Under the pieces are notes generated by a model that was not told where the DNA came from, ran no database searches, and saw only the letters and a list, made by a program, of their open reading frames with translations. The position numbers and the translations under genes are program-made. A DNA stretch of 58,054 nucleotides from Brevibacterium spongiae (lineage in GTDB: Bacteria > Actinomycetota > Actinomycetes > Actinomycetales > Brevibacteriaceae): the NCBI RefSeq assembly GCF_026168515.1, contig NZ_CP093444.1, forward strand, positions 1 through 58,054. Reading direction: 5' to 3'. Positions within the stretch are counted from its first letter, which is position 1. The number at the start of each line of letters is the position of its first letter. This document shows positions 50,601 through 58,054 of this stretch, one piece after another.

Positions 50601-51114
50601 CCAGCTCGACCTGCTCGACCAAATTGCAGGAGAGACGCGCGGCACCGACGCGCAAGACCGCGCACGCAAGCAGACCGTGCTCGTCGCCCTCCGCGACCAC
50701 ATGTCGAACTCGCTACAGTTCGTCGCCGCCCTCGGCCCCGACTGGCAACTCAACTACAGCCACTACGGAATCACCGACAGCACCCATTGCGAATGGAACC
50801 AGCACGGACTCCGTGTCAGCACCGGCAGAGACACTGCTTATATGCCTTGGGACGAACTGGCAGAACTAGTCGAAAACCACCCGGCCCGACCCGGCGTGGT
50901 CGACTATTACCGGAGCGTGCCACACGAGAAGTCCATCGCGTTCGCGCAGCACTCATTCTCTCTCACCCGGCCACACGAGCTCTCGACCGAGCCAGCACCG
51001 CACCAATCCTGGATCGACGATGACCACAATCGCCCCGGCTGGAATGACAGGCTGGAAGCCTGGACAACCACCATCACCATTCTCAACAACGCTCTGAAAG
51101 AGGTAAACGCATGA
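50593..51114 (+). CDS. Hypothetical protein with N-terminal QLDLL peptide (173 aa)
   Basis: It starts MNDQLDLLDQI, close to the clamp-binding consensus and to the start of the proteins at 49101 and 40344. The body is a mixed fold with WQLNYSHYGITDSTHCEW and a Trp/Asp-rich end. The stop overlaps the next start (ATGA). Function unknown. Confidence 0.65.
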   Translation: MNDQLDLLDQIAGETRGTDAQDRARKQTVLVALRDHMSNSLQFVAALGPDWQLNYSHYGITDSTHCEWNQHGLRVSTGRDTAYMPWDELAELVENHPARPGVVDYYRSVPHEKSIAFAQHSFSLTRPHELSTEPAPHQSWIDDDHNRPGWNDRLEAWTTTITILNNALKEVNA

Positions 51115-51449
51115 TTCAGTGGGTAGAAGAACCAATGCAAATAGAGGGAATGGGGATACGGCCTTGTGACCGTCTCGTTCTAGACCCCGATGATCCTCAA
51201 ATCGCTTTCCACCTCAAACGCGAACCAGAACTAGCCGCCCGGTTAGAACAAATTGGCGCACTCGGCGAATCGCACGAGATCACCGCATCTAGTAGAGACT
51301 TGGAGAACCGACAAGTCTCGGTGAGGATCAAGATCGAGAATGATGGGACCGACGTGTGGCTCGCATTTCACATGGAAGCCTCTTTGTCCATCATCCGGTG
51401 CATCAAGCATGTTCCCAGCACCAAGGCTCCTTTCACATACGACTACTAG
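51111..51449 (+). CDS. Small hypothetical protein (112 aa)
   Basis: A mixed-fold protein with EEPMQIEGMGIRPCDRLVL and a beta-rich VSVRIKIENDGTDVWLAFH centre. It is coupled to the previous gene by ATGA and followed by the HTH gene within 18 bp. Not recognised. Confidence 0.6.
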   Translation: MIQWVEEPMQIEGMGIRPCDRLVLDPDDPQIAFHLKREPELAARLEQIGALGESHEITASSRDLENRQVSVRIKIENDGTDVWLAFHMEASLSIIRCIKHVPSTKAPFTYDY

Positions 51450-51466
51450 ACCGTGGAGAATCCATC

Positions 51467-51838
51467 ATGAACAACGCTGAAATGCGTTCCCGCCTGACTC
51501 TGCTCGGCTTGAGTCTGAAGCAGCTCTCGACCATCACTGGGTGGGACTACCGAGAACTGCGCCGCACCGCCAACGGAGTCCGGCCGGTCTCGCCGCGAAC
51601 GCAAGAGATGATCGAACGCCTCGAAGCACTAGCTGACGAACACCTCGCAACCATGCAGGCCACCACTGACGAGGGCAACTCCGTTGTGATCCCGCACTTC
51701 TCTGATGAGGGCCAAGCCCCGTACTTCGAGGCCGGGGGAGTGATGCCAGGTTCATACTGGCACGCACTCGCAGGCGCGATACTCGCCACCAATGAAGCAG
51801 CCACCATCATCTACGTTGCCGATGATGCCGATGAGTAA
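51467..51838 (+). CDS. HTH regulator resembling Aca2/YdiL (DUF1870) proteins
   Basis: In this 123-residue protein the N-terminal HTH is LTLLGLSLKQLSTITGWDYRELRRTA, followed by MIERLEALADEHLATMQ and a C-terminal part HFSDEGQAPYF...GSYWHALAGAILATNEAATIIYV. Layout and length match Aca2 and YdiL-type regulators, which repress anti-CRISPR operons through palindromes. It is the last gene of the cassette 2 operon and the best candidate to bind the ACACCCTC palindromes. Sequence likeness to Aca2 is weak by eye. Confidence 0.55.
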   Translation: MNNAEMRSRLTLLGLSLKQLSTITGWDYRELRRTANGVRPVSPRTQEMIERLEALADEHLATMQATTDEGNSVVIPHFSDEGQAPYFEAGGVMPGSYWHALAGAILATNEAATIIYVADDADE

Positions 51839-52049
51839 CAGCGTGGATATCACTACTACCTTGTTGACAACACTTTCGCCCCTTGTGGGCGTCGCGCTGG
51901 GCGCACTCGTGGTTTTCGCGATCGTACGCGACACCAGGGCATACTTGCTGGATGAGCACAGAGGACATATGGGCCGTAGCCGCATCGTTCGGAGAAATCT
52001 TCGCGGTGGAGTCGCCTCCGACCCACAGCGATATGGATGTTGCCTTTAG
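51831..52049 (+). CDS. Small single-span membrane protein overlapping the abi gene
   Basis: This 72-residue protein has one strong membrane segment (LSPLVGVALGALVVFAIV) and a basic tail. ATG 51831 overlaps the HTH stop, and the gene overlaps the Abi_C ORF by about 100 bp in another frame. It may be a real partner of the Abi protein, or the abi start may be further downstream (52032). Confidence 0.4.
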   Translation: MSNSVDITTTLLTTLSPLVGVALGALVVFAIVRDTRAYLLDEHRGHMGRSRIVRRNLRGGVASDPQRYGCCL

Positions 52050-52764
52050 ACGAGCGGGAGTTCTTTCCCCGCAATCCGCGCCAGGGAGTGGCATCTTTTC
52101 GATTTCGAAAGCACGCCGGATCACCAATGCGTTCGATCAGGCAGACGAAGGAAAAGTGGACGGACTGATCCGTGCATTGACTTCGTCGCTCGTTGCAAAG
52201 CGGGTATTTGAAAAGACGTACGACGAAGTTACGCAGAATCTGCTGGACGAGCTGCGCAGGAACCTGGCGCGCGTCGGGTGGGGGTTAAGCCCGGCAGGCT
52301 CCCTCTCCCCTCTGGGGGTAATCGATGTCCAGGTAGGCGGTCGCGAGGCGTTAGAGCACCAAATCAAGCGTCTACGGAATTCGGGTGACGACGTTTCGTT
52401 GATTCTCGGCGCGGCAAAAGATTCATTAGAGGCGGGAGCTAAGTTCGTCCTCGAAGAGCGGCAAGAGAGATACCAGCCCGACGAGTCGCTCGAAGCTCTC
52501 CTCAATAGAGCGATGAAGTTGGCTGGGATCAGCACGCGCCCCGCCGATGTGAGCAGTGACGCTTCCAAGGCGCTGGCCACTATCAATCAGAGCGTCCCGA
52601 AGATAGCGGAGGCTGTTCGGAAAGTTCGCAACGATCAAGGTTCGGGGCACGGGCGCACAGTTATGGCGACTATGAGCATGCCCGAGGCTGCATTCATTCG
52701 AGACTTGACACTCAGCGTGGTCAACTTCCTGCTTTCGGAGCACGACGCACACCCTCGATGGTGA
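51952..52764 (+). CDS. Abortive-infection family protein (Abi_C-like)
   Basis: The 270-residue protein has a helical N-terminal region (SLVAKRVFEKTYDEVTQNLLDELRRNL) and a C-terminal Abi_C-type domain with KIAEAVRKVRNDQGSGHGR and FIRDLTLSVVNFLL. Abi_C proteins are phage-defence or regulatory RNase-like factors. The composite transposon inserted 58 bp after its stop, between the gene and its probable terminator (8107-8134). Start choice is weakly supported. Confidence 0.7.
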   Translation: MSTEDIWAVAASFGEIFAVESPPTHSDMDVAFRRAGVLSPQSAPGSGIFSISKARRITNAFDQADEGKVDGLIRALTSSLVAKRVFEKTYDEVTQNLLDELRRNLARVGWGLSPAGSLSPLGVIDVQVGGREALEHQIKRLRNSGDDVSLILGAAKDSLEAGAKFVLEERQERYQPDESLEALLNRAMKLAGISTRPADVSSDASKALATINQSVPKIAEAVRKVRNDQGSGHGRTVMATMSMPEAAFIRDLTLSVVNFLLSEHDAHPRW

Positions 52765-52821
52765 CTCGTCGCAGTCACGGAGAGTTCGTCGTGCGATGGC
52801 AGCGTGCCGGCGGTTGACGCT

Positions 52822-52829
52822 TACAAAGC
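52822..52829. repeat. Target-site duplication TACAAAGC, left copy
   Basis: Eight bases directly before ISL3 copy B, identical to 8057-8064 after copy A. Confidence 0.9.
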
Positions 52830-54270
52830 GGCTCATCGCAAATGAGAGTGTAGAAGTGGTCTGAATCCTCCGGTGTCCAGCAGTGCCCGGAGGAGGTAGT
52901 GGCCCAGATTCCGGAACCCCAGGGCCGTGCCCCTCAAATGCTCGAGGCGGCCGTTGATCGCCTCTGTCGGCCCGTTGCTCGTCCCGGGCCGGTCGAAGTA
53001 GGCGAGCACATCAGCAGCCCTGCGTTTCAGCGTTCTCCCCAGCGTGGTCAGCTCCTTCAGTGCTGTCGGCACTCCTGCAGAAAGACTCGCGATGACACTC
53101 TTCAGTCGGTCTCTGCCGCGCGTGCGGTCGGGGTCGCGGTACGCGGCCACGATCCGCTGATAGACCCACCACGTGACATCCACCTGTGTGTGCTCCTCAG
53201 CAGCGAGCACCGCCTCGAGCCTGCTGGTCTGTTTCTTGGTGAGCAGGTTCGCTCCCGTGAGTAGGACACGACGGATGCCGTAGAGCGGGTCGCCGGACCG
53301 GCCCCGGTGCCCGAGCGTCTCCTGCTGGATCCGCTGCCGGCACCGCTCCACAGCGCTACCTGCCAGCGCGACGACGTGGAACGGATCCATCACCGGGGTC
53401 GCGTCAGGCAGCTCTTCGGTCGCGGCTGACTTGTAGCCGGCGAACCCATCCATCGCGATCTCCTCGACACCAGCGCGGAATGCCTGTGATTGGGCGGCCA
53501 GCCAGGTCTTGAACACCTTCTTCGACCGTCCCTCGACGATGTCCAACAACCGGGAGGGGCCTGTCTTATCGCGGATCGGGGTGAGATCGATGATGACGGT
53601 GACGTACTTGCTGCCGAACGGGGTATGCCGCCACACATGCTCATCGACCCCGAGAACCCTCACGCCGTCGAACCTGCTGGGATCATCGACCAGCAGCTGT
53701 TGGCCGGTGGCGAGGATCGCGGTGTTGACGGTGTGCCACGCCGCGCCGAGGCCTGCAGCGATTCGACTGATGGACATCCTGTCGATGACGAGGCATTTCA
53801 GCGCCCACAGCACCGCCGACCGTGACAGCTTCGCCCGTGGCGCCCCGACCTGGGTGAGGTCTTCCCTCCAGACGCGTGCGCAGTCCGGGCATCGGTAGCG
53901 GCGGACGCGCACGTGCAGGATCGTGGGGCGCCAGCCGAGGGGACGTGGACGAGTCTGCGCACCGCGGTTCCGCGGGGAATGCCTTCCGCACCGCACTCGT
54001 GGCACCAGGAGTCCTGGAACTCGGTACTGGTGCGGCATTCGAGGACCGCGTGATCGACGTCGACAGCTTGCCCTGTGACAGTCAGGTTGAGGGTATCGAG
54101 GAGGCAGAACGCGTCGAGACCAGGGGTCGTGAAGCTAGGCTTGTCCATGTCGAGGTCTTCCGGATGGAGAGTGTAGGAACTTCCATCTTCAGGGAGGCCT
54201 CGACGTCTACCCGGGCAACGACACGTGCGGACTCACAGAGCAGGCTCTACACCCTCATTTACGAAGAGCC
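52830..54270 (-). mobile_element. ISL3-family insertion sequence, copy B (1,441 bp)
   Basis: It has the same terminal repeats and orientation as copy A. By eye the only difference is four G residues at 53939-53942 where copy A has five (7724-7728). The right end abuts CGTTAATG inside a DUF6642-like gene. Confidence 0.92.
52833..54148 (-). pseudogene. ISL3-family transposase, frameshifted copy
   Basis: The missing G at 53939-53942 shifts the frame after about residue 70. The first part (from 54148) and the rest (to 52833) lie in different frames, so the zinc-finger region and the DDE core are separated. A sequencing error in a homopolymer is the alternative. Confidence 0.88.
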
Positions 54271-54778
54271 CGTTAATGACGTGCGAACAGTCCGACCAAT
54301 GACGCAGGCCCTCGCCGACTCCAAGATCGCGAATTATGTCCACCGTCATATCAACGACGTCGACGACCTCATCAATGGGCTGACTCTGCTCGGACAACGA
54401 AAACAGGACAAGTACAATATTGCGTATTTAGCCTGCCACGGTTCGTCAGGCGTCATCGAACTCAGCGGCGATTCATTTTCGCTTGACGAGTTGGCAGGCA
54501 GACTACCAAAGGCCGGGATTCTAGAGTCGAAGCTTCTGCATCTGAGCGCGTGCTCGGTACTACACGACGAAGACGCCTGCAAAGCGCTTCTGGACACCAG
54601 CGGTGCGCAGGCGATCACCGGGTTCACCAAAGATGTCGATTGGCTCGAATCGCTGGCTTTTGAGCTTTTGATGTTCAACGCATTCGCTGGCTACCAGCGG
54701 CTCGGCAATTTTGTTCGCTCCATGAACAAGAACTACGGCGAACTCTCCGAGAGGTTAGGATTTACGGTCATTCGATGA
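54271..54778 (+). pseudogene. DUF6642-like protein, N-terminus removed by ISL3 copy B
   Basis: The frame runs out of the IS and encodes YNIAYLACHGSSGVIEL, ESKLLHLSACSVLHDED and ITGFTKDVDWLESLAFELLMF, the CHAT-like Cys/His pattern of DUF6642 proteins, to a stop at 54778. The native start is lost. Nothing recognisable lies between it and the gntR stop (54779-54876). Confidence 0.65.
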
Positions 54779-54876
54779 TCTTAACGTTCCGCTGGTCCTC
54801 CACCTGTTTCCGCGGTTCGTGATGCGCGATAGGAATGACTGGCACGACCGACTGCAGGAGCCCTCTGAACTGTCGC

Positions 54877-55632
54877 TCACGTGTCGAAATCGATCTCCAC
54901 GCGGAACACATCCGCCCTCAGCCAGGAGACCGTCAGCTCCACTGGCCGGTGGTCCCGTGCTGCGGCATCTGTTCGCGACCGGATCGAGATGACGGGTGGT
55001 CGGCCGGTGAGTCCTAGGTGCTCGGCGACTTCCGGCGGTGCAGGATCGATCGCGACCCCGAACCACCCGCGGACCGGCTGCAGTCCATAATGATCGGCGA
55101 GTACTCCGTAGAGCGAAGCCGCCGGATCGAGGACTTGGGTCAGGTCCGGGACAACCGCGGTATCGAAGAAGGACTCAGCGAAGCCCACCAGCTCGTTGTC
55201 GATGAACCGGTCACGCGACAGCGCGAGCACTTGGCGCCTCGGGCCGATTCTCATGCGGCGGCGCACATCGGGCGACGGCGACGCCAGCCGCCATCCCGTG
55301 GTGCGCACGTCCGGGGTTAGCCCGGCGCTGCGGACGCTCTGACTCCAGGACGGCGGGTGGTGGCGGCTGATGAGGTAGTCGACGCGGCGGGACACGAAGG
55401 TTCCGCTGCCCTGCCGCCGGCGCACCAGGTAGCGCCGCTCCAATGCGGCCAGTGCCGCCCTCGCGGTCAGACGGCTGATGCCGAGCTGTTTCGCGAGTTC
55501 CTCCTCGGACGGCAGGCGGGTTCCCACCGGCTGGTCCGCGATCTGCTCGGCGAGCGTGTCCGCGGCCGCCAGGTAGACCGGGACTCGGGAGGGCGGCTTC
55601 TTCGGCGGCGTGGGGGCGATGGGGTCGATCAT
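54877..55632 (-). CDS. GntR/UTRA-family regulator (PhnF-like), probable ptx repressor
   Basis: The 251-residue protein has an N-terminal winged helix (GTRLPSEEELAKQLGISRLTARAALAALERRYLVRRRQGSGTFV in outline, residues 37-80) and a C-terminal UTRA ligand domain. It starts in an ATGA overlap with the ptxD stop and is the last gene of the operon. Known ptx operons use the LysR-type PtxE, so a PhnF-like regulator is unusual. The TATA palindrome at 1243-1277 is the likely operator. Confidence 0.88.
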   Translation of the reverse strand: MIDPIAPTPPKKPPSRVPVYLAAADTLAEQIADQPVGTRLPSEEELAKQLGISRLTARAALAALERRYLVRRRQGSGTFVSRRVDYLISRHHPPSWSQSVRSAGLTPDVRTTGWRLASPSPDVRRRMRIGPRRQVLALSRDRFIDNELVGFAESFFDTAVVPDLTQVLDPAASLYGVLADHYGLQPVRGWFGVAIDPAPPEVAEHLGLTGRPPVISIRSRTDAAARDHRPVELTVSWLRADVFRVEIDFDT

Positions 55633-56663
55633 AGTGCGTTCATCGTGACACGAACGTCCCTCTGAGGTTGGTTGACCGCACCGTCGGGCACTTGACCGTC
55701 GAGTGCCTGCAGAATCGCCCGGGCGGCGTGCTCCTCGATCCTGAGCCGGGCAGAGGCCACTGCCGATCCCAGGTGCGGGGTGAACAGCGTCCGGTCGCCC
55801 ATGTCGATCAGCTCCTCGGGAATGGCCGCTGGCCGGTCCGGGCGCGACAGGTCCTCGAACTCGAAGACGTCGGCGGCGAACCCGCCGAGGTGCCCGCTGC
55901 GTAGGAGTCCGGCCACGGCGCGCTCGTCCACCACCGAACCGCGGCCGACGTTGACCAGCAGTGCGCCCGGTCGCAGCGACTCCAGCCGGTCGCGGTCGAG
56001 CAGGTGCAGCGTGCTGTCGTCGAGCGGAGCGCAGACGATCACGGAGTCGCTGCGCTCCAGCAGCTCCGGCAGTTCGACGCGTTCCATCTGAGGCACCTCC
56101 TCGCCGGCCGGCGAAGCGGGCGCGGGATCGCAGCAGAGCAGCCGGGCGTCGAATCCCGTGAGCATCCGTGCCACGCCGCGGCCCAGCCGTCCCGCGCCCA
56201 CGATGCCGATCGTCGATCCGACGAGAGTGCTGCCATAGAGGGTCGGCCGCCACCCCGGCTTGCCGGCGCGCACAGCACGGTCGCCGGCGACGATGTGCCG
56301 TGCGAGTCCGATGAGCAGGCCGACCGCGAGCTCTGCCGTGGGCTCGGTGAGGAGATCCTCGACCCGCGTGAGCCAGATTCCACGGTCCGTGCATGCCTCG
56401 ATGTCGATGTTGTCGTGGCCTTTGAGGGCCCCGGCGACCACCTGCAGCTGCGGGCACCCGTCGAGGAAGTCCGCGTTGATCCGGTCGGGCATGAACACCA
56501 TCAGTCCGTCGGCCTCGGCTGCACGGTGCCGCACCTCGTCCGCGGACAGGCTGTCGTCGCTCTGGTTGGCGATCACCTTGCACCGCTCGCCCAGCACGTC
56601 GAGGATCTGCGGGTGGACCCGGTGGGTGAGGACAACCACCGGGCGATGGGCTTGGTTGATCAT
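55629..56663 (-). CDS. ptxD: Phosphite dehydrogenase
   Basis: The 344-residue D-2-hydroxyacid dehydrogenase-fold enzyme oxidises phosphite to phosphate with NAD. It matches Pseudomonas stutzeri PtxD closely from VLTHRVH onward. Residues known to matter there are all present: M58, K81 (GALKG), W138, Y143, R241 (RGSVVDE), E268 (DVFEFED), H297, S300 and R306. The NAD fold has GAGRLG at 156-161, and D179 at the end of strand 2 favours NAD over NADP. ATGA overlaps join it to ptxC and gntR. Confidence 0.95.
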   Translation of the reverse strand: MINQAHRPVVVLTHRVHPQILDVLGERCKVIANQSDDSLSADEVRHRAAEADGLMVFMPDRINADFLDGCPQLQVVAGALKGHDNIDIEACTDRGIWLTRVEDLLTEPTAELAVGLLIGLARHIVAGDRAVRAGKPGWRPTLYGSTLVGSTIGIVGAGRLGRGVARMLTGFDARLLCCDPAPASPAGEEVPQMERVELPELLERSDSVIVCAPLDDSTLHLLDRDRLESLRPGALLVNVGRGSVVDERAVAGLLRSGHLGGFAADVFEFEDLSRPDRPAAIPEELIDMGDRTLFTPHLGSAVASARLRIEEHAARAILQALDGQVPDGAVNQPQRDVRVTMNAL

Positions 56664-57493
56664 TGGAACCTCTTTCGCAGAGCTCCGCCGAGGGCGTCGA
56701 CGACGGTGACAGTGGCAAGTATGACGAGGAGGATCGCGGCGACCTCGTCGTACTGGAGGGTGCGCAGAGCGGCGATCAGTTCGAAGCCGATGCCCCCGGC
56801 GCCGACGACACCCACCACGACCGAGGCGCGGAAGTTGAGCTCCCAGCGGTAGACGGTGACGTCGGCCAGCTGCGGCAGCACCTGCGGCAGGATGCCGTGC
56901 AGGATCACCTGTGCAGGTCCGGCCCCGGTGGCGCGGGCCGCCTCGATGGGTGCGTTGTCCGCGTGCTCGATCGCCTCGGCGAAGAACTTGCCGACCATTC
57001 CGGCGGAATGGATGCCCAGCGCCAGCGCGCCGGGCAGAGCCCCGAAGCCCACCGCCGCGACGAACACGATGGCCATGATCAGCTCGGGCACGGAACGCAG
57101 CACGTTGAGGAAGAGGCGCGCAACCCAGTAGAGCGCCGGATGCGGTGATGTATTGCGGGCCCCGCACAGTGCGAGCGGGACGGAGAGGACCACTGCCAGC
57201 GCCGTGGCGGCGATGCTCATGGTCATCGAATCCCACAGCGGGCCCCACCAGCTGTTGATATTGGTGAAGTCCGGCACCCACATCTCGCTGAGCAGGTCGG
57301 CGATGTCGGCCAGACCGGTGATCATGCGCGTGCCGTCGAGCATTCCCACGACCCACGCACTCACCACCACGACGACGAGGATGAACCCACCGACGGCGAT
57401 CGAGCGCTTCCACCCCGACCGTGCATGATCGGAGATCTGCCGGTACTCCTGCTCCCGCTGCTCTTCGAGAGTAGCGCTTCCGGGGCCGCTCAC
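56660..57493 (-). CDS. ptxC: Phosphite/phosphonate ABC transporter permease (PhnE/PtxC family)
   Basis: The 277-residue membrane protein has about six membrane segments. The EAA loop of PhnE permeases appears as EAIEHADNAPIEAARATGAGPAQVILHGILPQVLPQ. GTG 57493 overlaps the ptxB stop as GTGA. The cytoplasmic N-terminus is about 30 residues. Confidence 0.92.
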   Translation of the reverse strand: MSGPGSATLEEQREQEYRQISDHARSGWKRSIAVGGFILVVVVVSAWVVGMLDGTRMITGLADIADLLSEMWVPDFTNINSWWGPLWDSMTMSIAATALAVVLSVPLALCGARNTSPHPALYWVARLFLNVLRSVPELIMAIVFVAAVGFGALPGALALGIHSAGMVGKFFAEAIEHADNAPIEAARATGAGPAQVILHGILPQVLPQLADVTVYRWELNFRASVVVGVVGAGGIGFELIAALRTLQYDEVAAILLVILATVTVVDALGGALRKRFQ

Positions 57494-58054
57494 TGGTAGT
57501 CCTCGAGGTTGATGTCGAGCAGCGGCGCGAGGTCGCGCACCGCGTCGTAGTCCGCGTCAGTGACCTCTTCGAAGCCGGTGGCGTCGAAGGGTTCGAGCAC
57601 GGCCGGATCCTCGAGCTCCAGGAACGCCGCGCGCAGCTTCCCCTTGACGTCCTCCGGAAGATTCGACTGCATCGTCCACGGATAGTTGGCGTAGGGCTCG
57701 GACTCCTGGACCTTCACAACCTTCTCGGAGTCGATGACGCCCTCCTCGACCATGCGCTCGTAGATGGGCAGGCTCATGCCACCGGCATCGGCGTTGGCAT
57801 TCTGCACTGCGAGGGCGACTGCGTCGTGAGACCCGACGTGCTGCTCCTCGTAGTCGCCCTGGTCGACGCGCAGGTCGGCCTCTTCAGCGAGCATGGCCTT
57901 GGGGATCAGGTGGCTGGACGTGCTCGCCTGGTCTCCCCAGGCCACGGTCCTGCCGGCGACGTCGGCGAGGCTCTCGATTCCCGCGTCGGCATTGGCGATG
58001 AACACCGACTGGTACGTCGGGTCCTCGCCGTCGACTTCCTGCAGGGCCGCGAAG
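57490..58054 (-). CDS. ptxB: Phosphite/phosphonate ABC transporter substrate-binding lipoprotein, C-terminal part (continues from position 1)
   Basis: The frame enters from position 1 with codon 110 split across the join (58054, 1, 2 read as CCC, Pro). It gives FAALQEVDGEDPTYQSVFIA, then GRTVAWGDQASTSSHLIP and NADAGGMSLPIYERM, typical lobe-2 segments of PhnD/PtxB. The stop at 57490-57492 overlaps the ptxC start. Confidence 0.93.
   Translation of the reverse strand, partial: FAALQEVDGEDPTYQSVFIANADAGIESLADVAGRTVAWGDQASTSSHLIPKAMLAEEADLRVDQGDYEEQHVGSHDAVALAVQNANADAGGMSLPIYERMVEEGVIDSEKVVKVQESEPYANYPWTMQSNLPEDVKGKLRAAFLELEDPAVLEPFDATGFEEVTDADYDAVRDLAPLLDINLEDYQ

Larger units (their letters stand above)
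52830..58054. mobile_element. Composite transposon carrying the ptx region, left-hand part (continues at position 1)
   Basis: This part holds ISL3 copy B, a truncated DUF6642-like gene and the downstream half of the ptx operon. It continues through the circular junction to 8056. Confidence 0.85.

Noticed and set aside
55629..57413. Long off-frame extensions that fuse ptxD or gntR to upstream Arg/Gly-rich sequence
   Set aside because: Internal ATGs in ATGA overlaps give normal-length proteins; the extensions translate neighbouring genes in the wrong frame.
52822..58054. Cointegrate between a ptx replicon and the conjugative plasmid instead of a composite transposon
   Set aside because: It gives the same outer junctions, but no second replication gene is found in the ISL3-bounded part and its inner flanks do not match each other. 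It cannot be fully excluded.

Overview
This window appears to be one complete circular molecule of 58,054 bp rather than a slice of a chromosome. The reading frame that runs off position 1 on the minus strand continues in frame from position 58,054, and the join restores one intact substrate-binding lipoprotein of about 297 residues. High GC, GTG starts, ATGA-type overlaps, and families such as SCO6880, DUF4913, DUF6349 and DUF6668 point to an actinomycete plasmid. Micrococcales (Brevibacterium-like) is likely, but I cannot prove the genus.

The circle has two parts. Part A (52,830 through the origin to 8,056; 13,281 bp) looks like a composite transposon. It is bounded by two directly repeated ISL3-family copies (1,442 and 1,441 bp), and its outer edges carry the same 8-bp duplication TACAAAGC (8057-8064 and 52822-52829). 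It holds a ptxABCD phosphite uptake and oxidation operon with a GntR/UTRA regulator, a divergent phnM, a flavin-reductase-like gene, a decayed kdpE tail, a small antitoxin-like gene, a small membrane protein and a CDF metal transporter decapitated by an IS3-family element. All the phosphite dehydrogenase residues I know to be important are conserved.

Part B (8,057-52,829) is the conjugative plasmid backbone. From left to right it holds an AAA ATPase and partner, a resolvase, a long palindrome, a probable oriT with mobC and a relaxase, a Mrr-like nuclease clipped by an IS21 insertion, a minus-strand T4SS operon (VirD4, VirB4, SCO6880, VirB6-like, VirB8/TcpC-like and pilin-like proteins, and a P-loop protein), and a divergent plus-strand arm (lipoprotein, cell-wall hydrolase, membrane protein, MinD-like ATPase, wHTH). 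After these come regulators, a putative Rep, a par locus, two NrdH-like redoxins, a giant DarB-like methylase-helicase, and a 6-kb cluster of small orphan genes. That cluster runs from two copies of one promoter-operator cassette and ends in an Aca2/YdiL-like HTH gene and an Abi_C gene.

Three observations stand out. (1) Four plasmid proteins (AAA ATPase, its neighbour, a coiled-coil protein and the DarB-like protein) share an ungapped motif D-[AP]-Q-A-x4-x-Q-[AV]-x-K-N that begins 50-57 residues from the C-terminus. The relaxase carries a weaker version at the same distance. This could be a conjugative protein-export signal. (2) A phosphite-oxidation operon lies on an apparent composite transposon inside a conjugative plasmid. 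(3) Three proteins, including the DarB-like one, begin with a QLDIF/QLDLL peptide that resembles the beta sliding-clamp binding motif.
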